Positions 6,480 to 13,858 are shown, counted from the stretch's first letter. The stretch: 21,643 bases of DNA from Candidatus Pacearchaeota archaeon (GCA_002687255.1 NYZR01000026.1:1-21643), one strand, 5' to 3'. Notes: generated by a model from the sequence alone, not told the origin. Numbers and translations: made by a program.

Positions 6480-7496
6480 CTAAGGATACGCCAATTTCTT
6501 CAACTTCTTAGCCTTCTCAGTCCTCACCACATCCAACAGCACATTCAACTCCCTCGCCAAAGCCACCTTCACATCAAGAGGGTGCATCTTCTTACTCACA
6601 ACCTCAGCCTCTAATTCCCCATAAGAAGCATACGAAACATCCCCTCCAAATTTTTCCGGCCGCTTAACAACAAGCTCATCCTTCAAAACAAAAACAACAT
6701 ACTTCAACAAAGCCATCACGCCATTATCTGAATCTCCCTCGACAAAGTCTGCACCATTCACTCTTTTCTCAACCATCTTTTGATCATCCAAAACATCAAT
6801 CTTACTCCCTTCCACACTAGACCTCATCTGCTCACCAACAAGACCTCGAATCATAGGATTCATAACCTCTACTCTAGCCTTATAACCAATCTGGGGCAAA
6901 TATTCACGAGCATACACCAAAATCTTCCGCTGATCCACCCCCGCAAGCTGAATATCCACTCCCAAATATTCCTCATCCAATGCCTGCATCAGGGGATATA
7001 CCAGCCCAGACAATTTCACAGAATCTCCTTGGGCAGTCTTCACCGCTTCGGAGGCAGCCTTCGTAGAATCACGAACAGAACTAATCGTGCTCAATTTTAA
7101 TACATCATTGAAGAATTGCTTGTCCAACTGAAAGCTACTCCCTTTCACAAATTCAAGCCGTTTCACATCTGTCCCGATAGCTTTTAACATCGAAGTTAAA
7201 ACCTCTTTATAGTATGCAGACCTCTTCTCCAAGAGATCCCAAGGAGACCCATCAAGAGCAGCGTGCAGATCAGCTAAAAGAATTTTCACCTTGCACCCAG
7301 CTCTCAAAAAATCAGCAATTTTCAACATGGGAAAGAGATATGCTATCGAAGGACTTCCCGTTGTCATAGTTCCCCAATACACAACAGGCTCCTTCTTCTC
7401 ATTCAGCAATGCCTTAAGTTCCTCTTCATCAATCACCTCTGCAGTATTCCTCGTAATCAAAGCCATCCGCTCATCAACACTCAATCCTTTCGCCAT
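6480..7496 (-). CDS. tyrS: Tyrosyl-tRNA synthetase (archaeal/eukaryal type) with altered class I signatures
   Basis: The 338-residue protein matches the catalytic core of archaeal and especially eukaryotic TyrRS (YWGTMTTG, KIADFLRAGCKV, LADLHA, MNPM, final LAYP). TyrRS attaches tyrosine to tRNA-Tyr. The tyrosine pocket is kept: Y40, Y167, Q171, D174 (YPLMQALDEEYLGVD) and Q189 (GVDQRK). Both ATP signatures deviate. The HIGH-equivalent reads SPSIAY (48-53), with Ser where the eukaryotic HVAY histidine is expected. The KMSKS-equivalent reads QMRSS (223-227), lacking the lysine. It could be a slow or divergent synthetase, or a paralogue with another role. The start at 7496 has a TATA box about 24-26 bases upstream. 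Similar palindromes flank the gene on both sides. Confidence 0.88.
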   Translation of the reverse strand: MAKGLSVDERMALITRNTAEVIDEEELKALLNEKKEPVVYWGTMTTGSPSIAYLFPMLKIADFLRAGCKVKILLADLHAALDGSPWDLLEKRSAYYKEVLTSMLKAIGTDVKRLEFVKGSSFQLDKQFFNDVLKLSTISSVRDSTKAASEAVKTAQGDSVKLSGLVYPLMQALDEEYLGVDIQLAGVDQRKILVYAREYLPQIGYKARVEVMNPMIRGLVGEQMRSSVEGSKIDVLDDQKMVEKRVNGADFVEGDSDNGVMALLKYVVFVLKDELVVKRPEKFGGDVSYASYGELEAEVVSKKMHPLDVKVALARELNVLLDVVRTEKAKKLKKLAYP

Positions 7497-7513
7497 CCAA
7501 ACCCAAACAAAAA

Positions 7514-7527
7514 CCTATTAATAAACC
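7514..7527 (-). promoter_or_regulatory. TATA box of the TyrRS-like gene
   Basis: The minus-strand sequence TTTATTAATAGG is centred about 25 bases from the ATG at 7496. It implies a leaderless or nearly leaderless transcript that begins after the stem-loop cluster at 7540-7768, so that cluster would not be part of this mRNA. Confidence 0.55.
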
Positions 7528-7539
7528 CTACGAAATCAA

Positions 7540-7595
7540 AAAAACGATGCGCCACCACACCCTAAAGGGTGTGGTTTGGGGAGGCGCTCGTTTTT
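7540..7595. repeat. Bulged palindrome, IS200/IS605-like hairpin, copy 2
   Basis: An outer 13-bp stem (AAAAACGA plus GCGCC, 7540-7553, with one extra T at 7548; partner GGCGCTCGTTTTT, 7583-7595) encloses an inner stem CCACACCC/GGGTGTGG with a TAAA loop (7555-7574). One side has a single unpaired A, the other TTTGGGGA. On the minus strand it reads CCAAACC and then a CTTTAG-tipped stem, the same arrangement as the neighbouring copy at 7598-7660. Confidence 0.65.
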
Positions 7596-7597
7596 GG

Positions 7598-7660
7598 GAT
7601 GATCAAAGTGCCTAACTCCACACTAAAGTGTGGGGTTTGCGGCTCTGGCACTTTGACATC
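7598..7660. repeat. Bulged palindrome, IS200/IS605-like hairpin, copy 3
   Basis: A 14-bp outer stem (7598-7612 with one bulged A; partner 7647-7660, GGCACTTTGACATC) encloses an inner stem ACTCCACAC/GTGTGGGGT with a TAAA loop (7615-7636). TTGCGGCTCT is left unpaired on one side. On the minus strand the core reads GCAAACCCC followed by a CTTTAG-tipped stem. Two bases separate it from copy 2. Confidence 0.65.
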
Positions 7661-7782
7661 AAGAAACCCAATGGTTGGACATGACGAGCCGAAGCTCGCC
7701 AGCGGCACAGAAATGAAGGTTGAATCTCGAGGCCCTCCAACCTTCATGACGAGAACCTCTGGTTCTCGGAAGAAACCCCCTT
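7661..7782. other. Stem-loop cluster in the spacer upstream of tyrS
   Basis: Three further stem-loops follow. CGAGC/GCTCG (7684-7697) has, on the minus strand, a UUCG loop closed by C-G, an especially stable RNA tetraloop. ATGAAGGTTG/CAACCTTCAT (7713-7747) is a 10-bp stem with a 15-base loop containing CTCGAG. CGAGAACC/GGTTCTCG (7750-7768) has a 3-base loop. The nonamer CATGACGAG occurs twice (7680-7688, 7745-7753). Short open frames here are products of the palindromes. On the minus strand this would be the 3' untranslated region of the 129-residue gene or a separate structured RNA. Confidence 0.55.
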
Positions 7783-8172
7783 CTATGAGGAATGCAAACT
7801 AGCACCCAAATTCAACAGATCATCCCCATCCAAATACCACCCGTCATGCCCAGCCTCACAACTAAAGTAACTCTCTAAAAAACTCAACTGCTCGCCAGAC
7901 ACACCATATCCTTCAGCTCGCTCCAGAAGATAGGCCTTCAAACACCGCTTGCAACAATGCTCAATAGTAAATTCATCACCCAAATCAACAACCCGATTCC
8001 GTCGAACAAATGCATGCAATTCCAACAACAGTTGATGTGGCAACCCCACACCAAACTGCCCCTTCACCGCATCCCTAGCAGCCAAAAACAAAGCTTGTAA
8101 GGTCACCACATCACCAGACAAAGACTGGAAAAGTGCATCACCTTCCTCAAGAGCAGTCACATCAACACCCAT
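7783..8172 (-). CDS. Hypothetical 129-residue protein with a Cys cluster
   Basis: The family is not recognised. The product is largely helical and acidic and appears soluble. A cluster HCCKRC near residues 72-77 and a later FSCEAGH could form a metal site, though the spacing matches no zinc-finger type I can name. The start at 8172 is supported by CTTATATATAAG (8190-8201) about 24 bases upstream, which indicates a near-leaderless transcript. The gene is divergent from the winged-helix/S-layer-like protein and followed by the stem-loop cluster. Confidence 0.65.
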   Translation of the reverse strand: MGVDVTALEEGDALFQSLSGDVVTLQALFLAARDAVKGQFGVGLPHQLLLELHAFVRRNRVVDLGDEFTIEHCCKRCLKAYLLERAEGYGVSGEQLSFLESYFSCEAGHDGWYLDGDDLLNLGASLHSS

Positions 8173-8185
8173 AGCAAAAAAACGT

Positions 8186-8222
8186 AAAACTTATATATAA
8201 GTATTACTAATAAATTATTAAC
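8186..8222. promoter_or_regulatory. Divergent TATA elements between 8172 and 8246
   Basis: The 73-base gap contains the palindromic CTTATATATAAG (8190-8201), suited to the minus-strand gene, and an AT-rich TAAATTATTA (8211-8220) about 26-30 bases before the plus-strand ATG at 8246. The second box is less distinct than the first. Confidence 0.5.
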
Positions 8223-8245
8223 ATTACTAAAAAAATATTTATACT

Positions 8246-9154
8246 ATGCACCTCATAAAACAACACAAAGACATCACCTTGGCCCTTCCCTGTAGAGAGC
8301 TCCATCCAAAACAACTCAAAACAGCCACATCATCCCTAGCCCAACACATACTAAAAATACTAGGAAAGGAACCAAATTATCCGAAAGCCATAGCAAGACA
8401 GTTAAAGATTCACGAACAAAAAATTTATTATCACATAAGAAAACTTGAAGCTGCGGGCCTCATCAGAAAACAGAAAACCACTATCGAACAGGGAGCCCTC
8501 GCCAATTACTATGTCCTCACAAACCCTTGCTTCACCATGCGTTTTACAGAATTCAAAAAAGCGGGAAACCTCTCAGGGAAAGAAACGTGTAATTATCTCA
8601 ACCCATTCATCAAGAACGGGGAACTAGATGCCACCATTGTCATGGGGAGCCCTGATAACCATGGAAAGTATCAGGCGCACGCCCGAGATGGAAAAGCTGC
8701 AGCAAACCTCGCTCTCTTCATAGGAACTCACATAAACTACACGCCGGTGCCCATGTTCAAGCTCGACACAGACGTCACCAAGAAAGACCTAGAAGAAAAC
8801 CTCATCATCGTTGGAGGGCCCATCGTCAATACCCTCACTGCAGAATTAAACCCAAAACTCCCCATCCGTTTCAAAAACAGAGAAATCTACAGCACGATCT
8901 CTAAAAAAAGATACAGCTATAACAAAACAGGCCTCATAGTCAACATACCCAACCCGTTCAACAAAGAAAAACAAATTCTCGTCATAGCAGGCCTGAAACA
9001 CATAGGGACAGACTCTGCAGTTGCAGCCCTCTTCAGAAACTTAGAAGACCTCTGCCAAGGAAACAAACACAACTCAAAAATCAGGGCAAGTATCGTAGAG
9101 GGGATAGACCACAAAGACAATGGAGTTATCGACGAGATAACCATCAAAGAATAA
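8246..9154 (+). CDS. Winged-helix protein fused to an S-layer-like domain
   Basis: The 302-residue protein has an N-terminal winged helix (about 29-92: LAQHILKILGKEPNYPKAIARQ, then IYYHIRKLEAAGLIRK), as in ArsR-like DNA-binding proteins. The remainder resembles the repeating domain of archaeal S-layer proteins: GSPDNHG (134-140), ARDGKAAANLALFIG (146-160), LDTDV (173-177) and NLIIVGGPIVNTLTAELN (185-202), then NPF and AGLKHIGTDSAVAALF. There is no signal peptide or membrane segment, so it should be cytoplasmic, which is odd for an S-layer fold. I infer that the fold was reused as a sensor or oligomerisation part of a transcription factor. The S-layer match is from memory of the family pattern. 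Confidence 0.75.
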   Translation: MHLIKQHKDITLALPCRELHPKQLKTATSSLAQHILKILGKEPNYPKAIARQLKIHEQKIYYHIRKLEAAGLIRKQKTTIEQGALANYYVLTNPCFTMRFTEFKKAGNLSGKETCNYLNPFIKNGELDATIVMGSPDNHGKYQAHARDGKAAANLALFIGTHINYTPVPMFKLDTDVTKKDLEENLIIVGGPIVNTLTAELNPKLPIRFKNREIYSTISKKRYSYNKTGLIVNIPNPFNKEKQILVIAGLKHIGTDSAVAALFRNLEDLCQGNKHNSKIRASIVEGIDHKDNGVIDEITIKE

Positions 9155-9298
9155 CATGAGACAGCCACATCCCAGATTAATCTCCAAGCGCTTGCTTCCT
9201 AGCGTCGCAGCGCTCTGCGTTCGCTGCGACGCAACGAAAAACAAGTGCTCAAAGCACCTTGAAAAAGAAAGCAAGCTACTTATTTGGGAGGTGGTGGC
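9155..9298. other. Structured spacer with a three-way-junction fold
   Basis: Between the winged-helix gene and the small OB-like gene lie an outer stem GCTTGCTT/AAGCAAGC (9190-9197, 9269-9276) and two inner hairpins: an 11-bp stem GCGTCGCAGCG/CGCTGCGACGC (9202-9212, 9222-9232), and CAAGTGCT/AGCACCTTG with one bulged C (9242-9249, 9253-9261). No open frame is evident. It may be a structured intercistronic RNA, processing site or palindromic element. Confidence 0.5.
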
Positions 9299-9613
9299 AT
9301 GAGACGCTACGCTCTGCCCCTCGCACTCTTCGGCCTCTTCCTGCTACTCCTTCAACTGAACACCTTACCGACGAAAATCACCCACCAAGATAACCTATCC
9401 AGCCTCCAACCAAATCAACAAGTTCTCACAGAAGGCATCGTTATCAAACAACAACAATCAAGATACACTTCAACACTTACGCTCGACTCCGGTCTCGTTC
9501 TGCGCTGCGAGCGCTGCCCGAACTACCTAAACCAACACATCACAACTATAGCCATTCTAGAAAGATATAACAACAAACAACAACTGAACGTCTTAAAAGT
9601 AGCTACCTCTTGA
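9299..9613 (+). CDS. Small membrane-anchored OB-fold-like protein
   Basis: This 104-residue protein has a basic N-terminus and one hydrophobic segment (about 5-22, ALPLALFGLFLLLLQLN). A beta-rich C-terminal part follows (VLTEGIVIKQQQ, STLTLDSGLVLRCERC, ITTIAILERYNN, LNVLKV) with the strand pattern of small tRNA_anti-type OB folds. CERC could bind metal. Such domains bind nucleic acids or sugars; with the hydrophobic anchor this one probably faces outward. The ATG at 9299 is chosen because GGAGG lies 7 bases before it; an in-frame TTG at 9284 is less likely. No TATA box at leaderless distance is seen, so co-transcription with the upstream gene through the structured spacer is likely. Confidence 0.65.
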   Translation: MRRYALPLALFGLFLLLLQLNTLPTKITHQDNLSSLQPNQQVLTEGIVIKQQQSRYTSTLTLDSGLVLRCERCPNYLNQHITTIAILERYNNKQQLNVLKVATS

Positions 9614-9625
9614 AACCTCAAACAT

Positions 9626-9664
9626 CGTCAGAGTTTGACGGCCTCAGAAAGTCTTACTTTCTGA
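9626..9664. terminator. Tandem hairpins between convergent genes
   Basis: CGTCA/TGACG (9626-9640) and a 9-bp TCAGAAAGT/ACTTTCTGA with a 3-base loop (9644-9664) lie between the plus-strand OB-like gene and the minus-strand repeat protein gene. The second overlaps the latter's stop codon. They could mark both transcript ends. No strong U-tract is present. Confidence 0.45.
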
Positions 9665-11747
9665 AGTAATAGTCAAAGAAGTCGTCATCCGGATCGATGA
9701 TCACCCCTCCAGTAAATCCTGAGTCTCCTCCATCAGAACCTCCAGGATCCTCGCCCGGAGAATCATCAGAACCGCCATCATCCGAGCCTCCACCATCTCC
9801 ACCAGAATCTCCTCCGGAGCTGCCGGAATCTCCTCCACCGGAACCGCCGCTAGAACTGTCATCGCCTCCGGAACCGCTCCCCGAATCGTCACCCCTACCA
9901 TCAGAACCTCCAGGATCCTCAGATTCTCCACCGCTCTCAGACCCGCCGGAACCATCAAACCCTCCAGAATCTCCACCGCCAAAATCATCAGAAGAATCAT
10001 CCTCATAATAACACGCACACTTCCTCCCCCCATCTACACAATCCGTCCGGCTCGCCCCAGGACACTCTTGGTGACACCCATCCTTACACTCACTCTCTTC
10101 GTAATCTCCTCGATCGTCAGGACGACCAAAATCTGGCCCGTGCCCTTCATCACCGAACCTCTCATCCTTACACACACATTCACCCCCATAATAGTCCCAA
10201 GGCCTCCCTTCAGCTCGACACTTCTCAGCACAGATCTTCTCCTCACCCCTTCTCCTCTTGTCCTCTTCCTCCCAACGCCCTCGCTCCTCGGCATCACTCT
10301 TCTCCCATTCGCCCCGCTCTCGCATATGCCTCTTACAAGCCTCCTCCTCAAACGCCCCTACCTTCCGGCACTCCTCAGGCCACCCGCCAACAGGCTCACC
10401 TCGTGAGTAATCAAACTCTTTCCGCTCACCCTCATAATGCTCAATCTTTCCATCATAACAATCCAACCGCTCCTCGGCATCCTCAATCCGTCGACAATCT
10501 GGCCCGGGCCCTCGTGAACCGAACTCCTTCCCATGGTCATCCCTCATCCCTCCAGCAATCTCCTCACACTTCCGATGATCGCCCTTCGAGCTCCCATCCA
10601 AACCCGCATCAAGACATTCCTGAGGCGCATGCTTCTCAAACATAAACCGCCCACACTCCTCATGATCAGTCAGCCCTACCTCTCGACACTCATCCGGAGC
10701 GTGCTCTTCAAACATAATCCGATCACAGGCCTCTCGAGCCTCTCGCTCATTACTAGTATCAATCTCTCCTCGCTCCAATGCCTCCTGACACTCATCCGGA
10801 GCATGAATCCTAAACATAATCTTCATACACTCTTTCGGCGACGTGGCCCCTTCCTTCTCACACTCGGGAGGCATAAAGTTCCCAATCCGATCATGGTCAT
10901 AGTCTCCTTCCAACCGGTGCAACACGTCCCGTAAGTAATCAGGCAAGTCATCAAACGGATCATGCTCCCTCTCATACTCGTCCATCTCTTCACACGCACT
11001 GTCATCCCCCGAATCGCACTTCGCTGCCAGTGGTGCAATCACCGAACACTTCTCGGCAAACGGCTTAATCTCAATCTCTCCACACCGACACTCCTCCGGA
11101 TCATCAAAGCACTGCTTCATCGTCTTGAAAAACTTCTTCGCCTTTTCCTGCTGCCCCTTAGTCAACTCCTTATCCAAATCCTTCTGCCACTTCGGAGCAT
11201 CCTCATCAGTCTTACACACCCGATCATACTGGCCCGGATCAAGCACAGCCAATTCCTCACACAACTCCTTAATCTTCCCTGCCACAGCCGCAGCCGCAGC
11301 GACTTTCCCCTCTCGCTCAATCACATCATCCACAAACTCACCACGATCTTCCTCAGGGATCTGCGATTCCAACCTCTCGAGCACATGCTTAATGGCCACA
11401 GCCCCTCGCCGAGCCCTCTCTTCATCCTCCGGCCTCACTTCCTTCTCAACACGCTCCGCAAACTCCTTATACTGCTCCAACGCCTCTCGAGCTTCATCAA
11501 ATTTCCCTTCCTCAACCATCTGTTTAATCTCAGCAACCTTCTCCTGACGTTCATCCAAGTCATCACCAAAAATCCCATCTAAGAAATAGAAAGGGCTATC
11601 CGGTGTTAACCCTGCCTCAACCTCAAGACCAACATCCCCAAACTCTTCCTCAGACTCAATCAGAATATCATCGGCAGCCAAAACCATCCCAGAAGCCAAC
11701 ACCGCAGCCAGCACGACAAAAAGTATAAACCCAACCCTCTTCTGCAT
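9654..11747 (-). CDS. Secreted Cys-rich repeat protein with DUF5667-like N-terminus and acidic Ser/Gly/Asp tail
   Basis: The 697-residue precursor has a Sec signal peptide (about 1-24, KRVGFILFVVLAAVLASG, cut near VLA-A). A DUF5667-like segment follows (LTPDSPFYFLDGIFGD, then a charged helical pair). Next are cysteine-containing regions, including at least three copies of a C-x3-MF-x2-HAP-x-EC unit encoded at about 10868-10565. Two Cys-rich stretches (ICAEKC...CVCKD and CKDGCHQECPG) come before a tail of about 100 residues almost only of Gly, Ser and Asp (about 9710-10010). It should be a surface or secreted protein. The start at 11747 is chosen over 11762 because TATATAAA (11769-11776) is centred 26 bases from it. 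No C-terminal anchor is seen. Confidence 0.85.
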   Translation of the reverse strand: MQKRVGFILFVVLAAVLASGMVLAADDILIESEEEFGDVGLEVEAGLTPDSPFYFLDGIFGDDLDERQEKVAEIKQMVEEGKFDEAREALEQYKEFAERVEKEVRPEDEERARRGAVAIKHVLERLESQIPEEDRGEFVDDVIEREGKVAAAAAVAGKIKELCEELAVLDPGQYDRVCKTDEDAPKWQKDLDKELTKGQQEKAKKFFKTMKQCFDDPEECRCGEIEIKPFAEKCSVIAPLAAKCDSGDDSACEEMDEYEREHDPFDDLPDYLRDVLHRLEGDYDHDRIGNFMPPECEKEGATSPKECMKIMFRIHAPDECQEALERGEIDTSNEREAREACDRIMFEEHAPDECREVGLTDHEECGRFMFEKHAPQECLDAGLDGSSKGDHRKCEEIAGGMRDDHGKEFGSRGPGPDCRRIEDAEERLDCYDGKIEHYEGERKEFDYSRGEPVGGWPEECRKVGAFEEEACKRHMRERGEWEKSDAEERGRWEEEDKRRRGEEKICAEKCRAEGRPWDYYGGECVCKDERFGDEGHGPDFGRPDDRGDYEESECKDGCHQECPGASRTDCVDGGRKCACYYEDDSSDDFGGGDSGGFDGSGGSESGGESEDPGGSDGRGDDSGSGSGGDDSSSGGSGGGDSGSSGGDSGGDGGGSDDGGSDDSPGEDPGGSDGGDSGFTGGVIIDPDDDFFDYYFRK

Positions 11748-11768
11748 CCCAAACAAAAACACCTGAGC

Positions 11769-11776
11769 TATATAAA
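11769..11776 (-). promoter_or_regulatory. TATA box of the secreted repeat protein gene
   Basis: A strong TATATAAA-type box (TTTATATA on the minus strand) is centred 26 bases from the ATG at 11747. It indicates a leaderless transcript and excludes the upstream in-frame ATG at 11762, which would lie before the transcription start. Confidence 0.7.
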
Positions 11777-11827
11777 CATGACCTTCTTCAAAAAGAGAAA
11801 CAAGACAAACCTCAAAACCCCTCCAAC

Positions 11828-12493
11828 TTACTTAGGAACAGACCGGAGAAGAACCTCTGGCAAATAGTTCACAATCTCGAGAGTCTTCTCAAGACCAAGA
11901 GTATGAGATTCCTCATCCCTACGATGCCCCTTCACAACAAGAGACCCGTCGTCCCCTTTTTTCTCAGCAAGATCTGACAGACCGTGATAACTTGCCCAGA
12001 TGAGGGGCCCATTCTTTCTTGCAACCCTCTCCCTTCTAGAGAGAGAAAAGCCCTCAGGAACAGAAAAATCAGGACTCAAGGAAAGATCTACATTCAATGA
12101 AGGGCCATTTCTAGCAAGAGAATTATAATCATTCCCGAGACAGAGATTAACAAAACCATCCACAACAACAGGCACATAATTAAAATTGGCCCCCTTAATA
12201 TAAAAATGAGTATCCCCGAAATCAGGAGAGCCGGGCTTCGTATAACGCTCCGCAACAACATTCAGACCCTTTCCCACAAAACTAAGAATACGTCCCTCCC
12301 GAAGACCTTCCCGCTTAGCAGGAATATAGTTCCCTTTCTTCATAAGAACCTCAGCAACCTTTTTAGACATCGCTTCATAACGTTCAGCCAAATCATTCGG
12401 AACATTTTCCTGAGCGCCAAAACCAAACGGCCCAAAAGCCAAACTACCAACACCCGCTGCAGCAGTCTGAAGAAACTCTCTACGATTTTGCAT
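11828..12493 (-). CDS. Tat-exported hypothetical protein, 221 residues
   Basis: The N-terminus MQNRREFLQTAAAGVGSLAFG is a clear twin-arginine signal (RREFLQ) with a hydrophobic region and a likely cut near FGA-QE. There is no lipobox, so the protein is probably released or retained by other means. The mature part is soluble, with no recognised domain. Notable segments are KGANFNYVPVVVDGFVNLC and GPLIWASYHGLSDLAEKKG. Tat transport implies folding, and perhaps cofactor or metal loading, before export. Starts at 12514 (GTG) and 12502 (ATG) are in frame, but the TATA box at 12515-12522 is centred 26 bases from 12493. It is divergent from the permease gene. Confidence 0.72.
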   Translation of the reverse strand: MQNRREFLQTAAAGVGSLAFGPFGFGAQENVPNDLAERYEAMSKKVAEVLMKKGNYIPAKREGLREGRILSFVGKGLNVVAERYTKPGSPDFGDTHFYIKGANFNYVPVVVDGFVNLCLGNDYNSLARNGPSLNVDLSLSPDFSVPEGFSLSRRERVARKNGPLIWASYHGLSDLAEKKGDDGSLVVKGHRRDEESHTLGLEKTLEIVNYLPEVLLRSVPK

Positions 12494-12599
12494 GCACTTC
12501 ATCAGAAAAAACACTATTTAAATCTTCCTATTTGTATTCACCTCAAAGGAGTATCAAAATACAGAGAACCCCTATAAAAGAAAAGAAACTGACAAAGCA
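12494..12599. promoter_or_regulatory. Divergent promoters of the Tat substrate and the TctA-family permease
   Basis: A minus-strand TATTTAAA-type box (12515-12522) and a plus-strand TATAAAA (12573-12579) are centred about 26 and 24 bases from the ATGs at 12493 and 12600. Both transcripts would be leaderless or nearly so. No additional operator is visible. Confidence 0.65.
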
Positions 12600-13805
12600 A
12601 TGATCTCAATCATCATCGCCCTAGCAATCATCGCAGGCATCCTCGCCGGAACCCTAACAGGCCTCTTCCCAGGCATCCACATCAACCTTGTAGCCGCAAT
12701 TCTCCTCGCATCCATAGCCACCTCAACAACATTCCCCCCTCTCGCCTTAGCACTTTTCATTGTCTCCTTAGCAACAACGCACACCTTCCTCGATTTCATC
12801 CCCAGCATCTACCTCGGTGCCCCTGAAGAAGATTCCTTTCTCGCCGTCCTCCCAGGACACCAACTCCTTCAGCAAGGCCGTGGCCACGAGGCCGTTGTTC
12901 TGACACTCTACGGATCACTCATCGCTCTGCCAATTATCCTCTTCTTCACTCCTTTCTTCCTCTTCATCCTCCCCTCAGTTCTCAAACCAGTAACCATCTT
13001 CATGCCCTATCTTCTTCTTTTCATCTCCCTCTACCTCATCTTCCGAGAACAGTATCTACTAACAGGCCTCACAGTCTTCCTCCTAGCAGGATTCCTAGGC
13101 CTGCTAACATTCAACCTCCCAGTAAAAGAACCACTCCTCCCCTTGTTAACAGGCCTCTTCGGAGCCTCAGCCCTCATTGTCTCCCTTAACAACCGCCCCG
13201 TTCTACCCAAACAAAAACATCAACCCCTCAAAAAAATCAAACTGACAAAAAAAGAATTCCTCAAAGCAACATTCGCAACCATAATCGCAGCCCCCTTCGC
13301 CTCCTTCATGCCTGGACTCGGCGCAGGACACGCCGCAGTCATCGGATCAGAACTCATCCCGCAAGAACGCCGAGGATTTATGTTCCTAGTCGGAGCAATC
13401 AACACGATAGTCGTCGGCCTCTCTTTTGTAACTATCTACGCCATAGGCCGAACCAGAACAGGAGCCGCCGCAGCCGTCAACCAAATCCTGCCCAACTTCA
13501 CAACCACACAACTCAGCTACATTCTCATCACAATCATAGCAGTCGGTCTCCTCGCCTTCTTCCTAGCCCTCCAAATCTCCAAATCATTCTCCAAACTCAT
13601 AACAAGAATCAACTATCAAACTCTCACCCTGACCATATTAGCAATCCTCCTCATAGTCAACCTCATCTTTTCAAACACAATCGGCCTCCTCGTCCTCCTC
13701 ACCGCCACCGCCCTCGGCGTCTTCGCCATCCAATCCCAAGTCCGTCGCATAAACCTCATGGGAGCTTTGCTTTTACCGACAATAATCTTTTACTTCTTTC
13801 TCTAA
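12600..13805 (+). CDS. TctA-family (DUF112-type) membrane permease
   Basis: The 401-residue, very hydrophobic protein has about ten membrane segments and the twofold arrangement of TctA, the large membrane subunit of tripartite carboxylate transporters. One signature, GLFPGIHINLVAA (residues 21-33), lies near the N-terminus. The second is in the middle, FMPGLGAGHAAVIGSEL (about 235-251), followed by GAINTIVVGLSF. Archaeal members of this family usually stand alone, without the periplasmic TctC and small TctB subunits, and their substrate is unknown; no such partners are seen here either. Transport direction and energy source cannot be told from the sequence. Confidence 0.85.
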   Translation: MISIIIALAIIAGILAGTLTGLFPGIHINLVAAILLASIATSTTFPPLALALFIVSLATTHTFLDFIPSIYLGAPEEDSFLAVLPGHQLLQQGRGHEAVVLTLYGSLIALPIILFFTPFFLFILPSVLKPVTIFMPYLLLFISLYLIFREQYLLTGLTVFLLAGFLGLLTFNLPVKEPLLPLLTGLFGASALIVSLNNRPVLPKQKHQPLKKIKLTKKEFLKATFATIIAAPFASFMPGLGAGHAAVIGSELIPQERRGFMFLVGAINTIVVGLSFVTIYAIGRTRTGAAAAVNQILPNFTTTQLSYILITIIAVGLLAFFLALQISKSFSKLITRINYQTLTLTILAILLIVNLIFSNTIGLLVLLTATALGVFAIQSQVRRINLMGALLLPTIIFYFFL

Positions 13806-13858
13806 AACACATTCTCCATCACAACAATCCACTTAAAAACCGCAAAACTAAAACCAAT

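Noticed and set aside
7606..7646. Integron attC-like site (GCCTAAC motif)
   Set aside because: One half matches RYYYAAC, but the partner GTTTGCG does not match GTTRRRY, and no integrase or cassette is present.
7562..7802. Short open frames on both strands across the stem-loop cluster
   Set aside because: They run through palindromes, have no ribosome binding site or TATA at the proper distance, and look like no protein.
9697..10008. Plus-strand frame rich in Pro, Ser and Glu
   Set aside because: It is the antisense reading of the Gly/Ser/Asp tail of the secreted protein; low complexity alone keeps it open.
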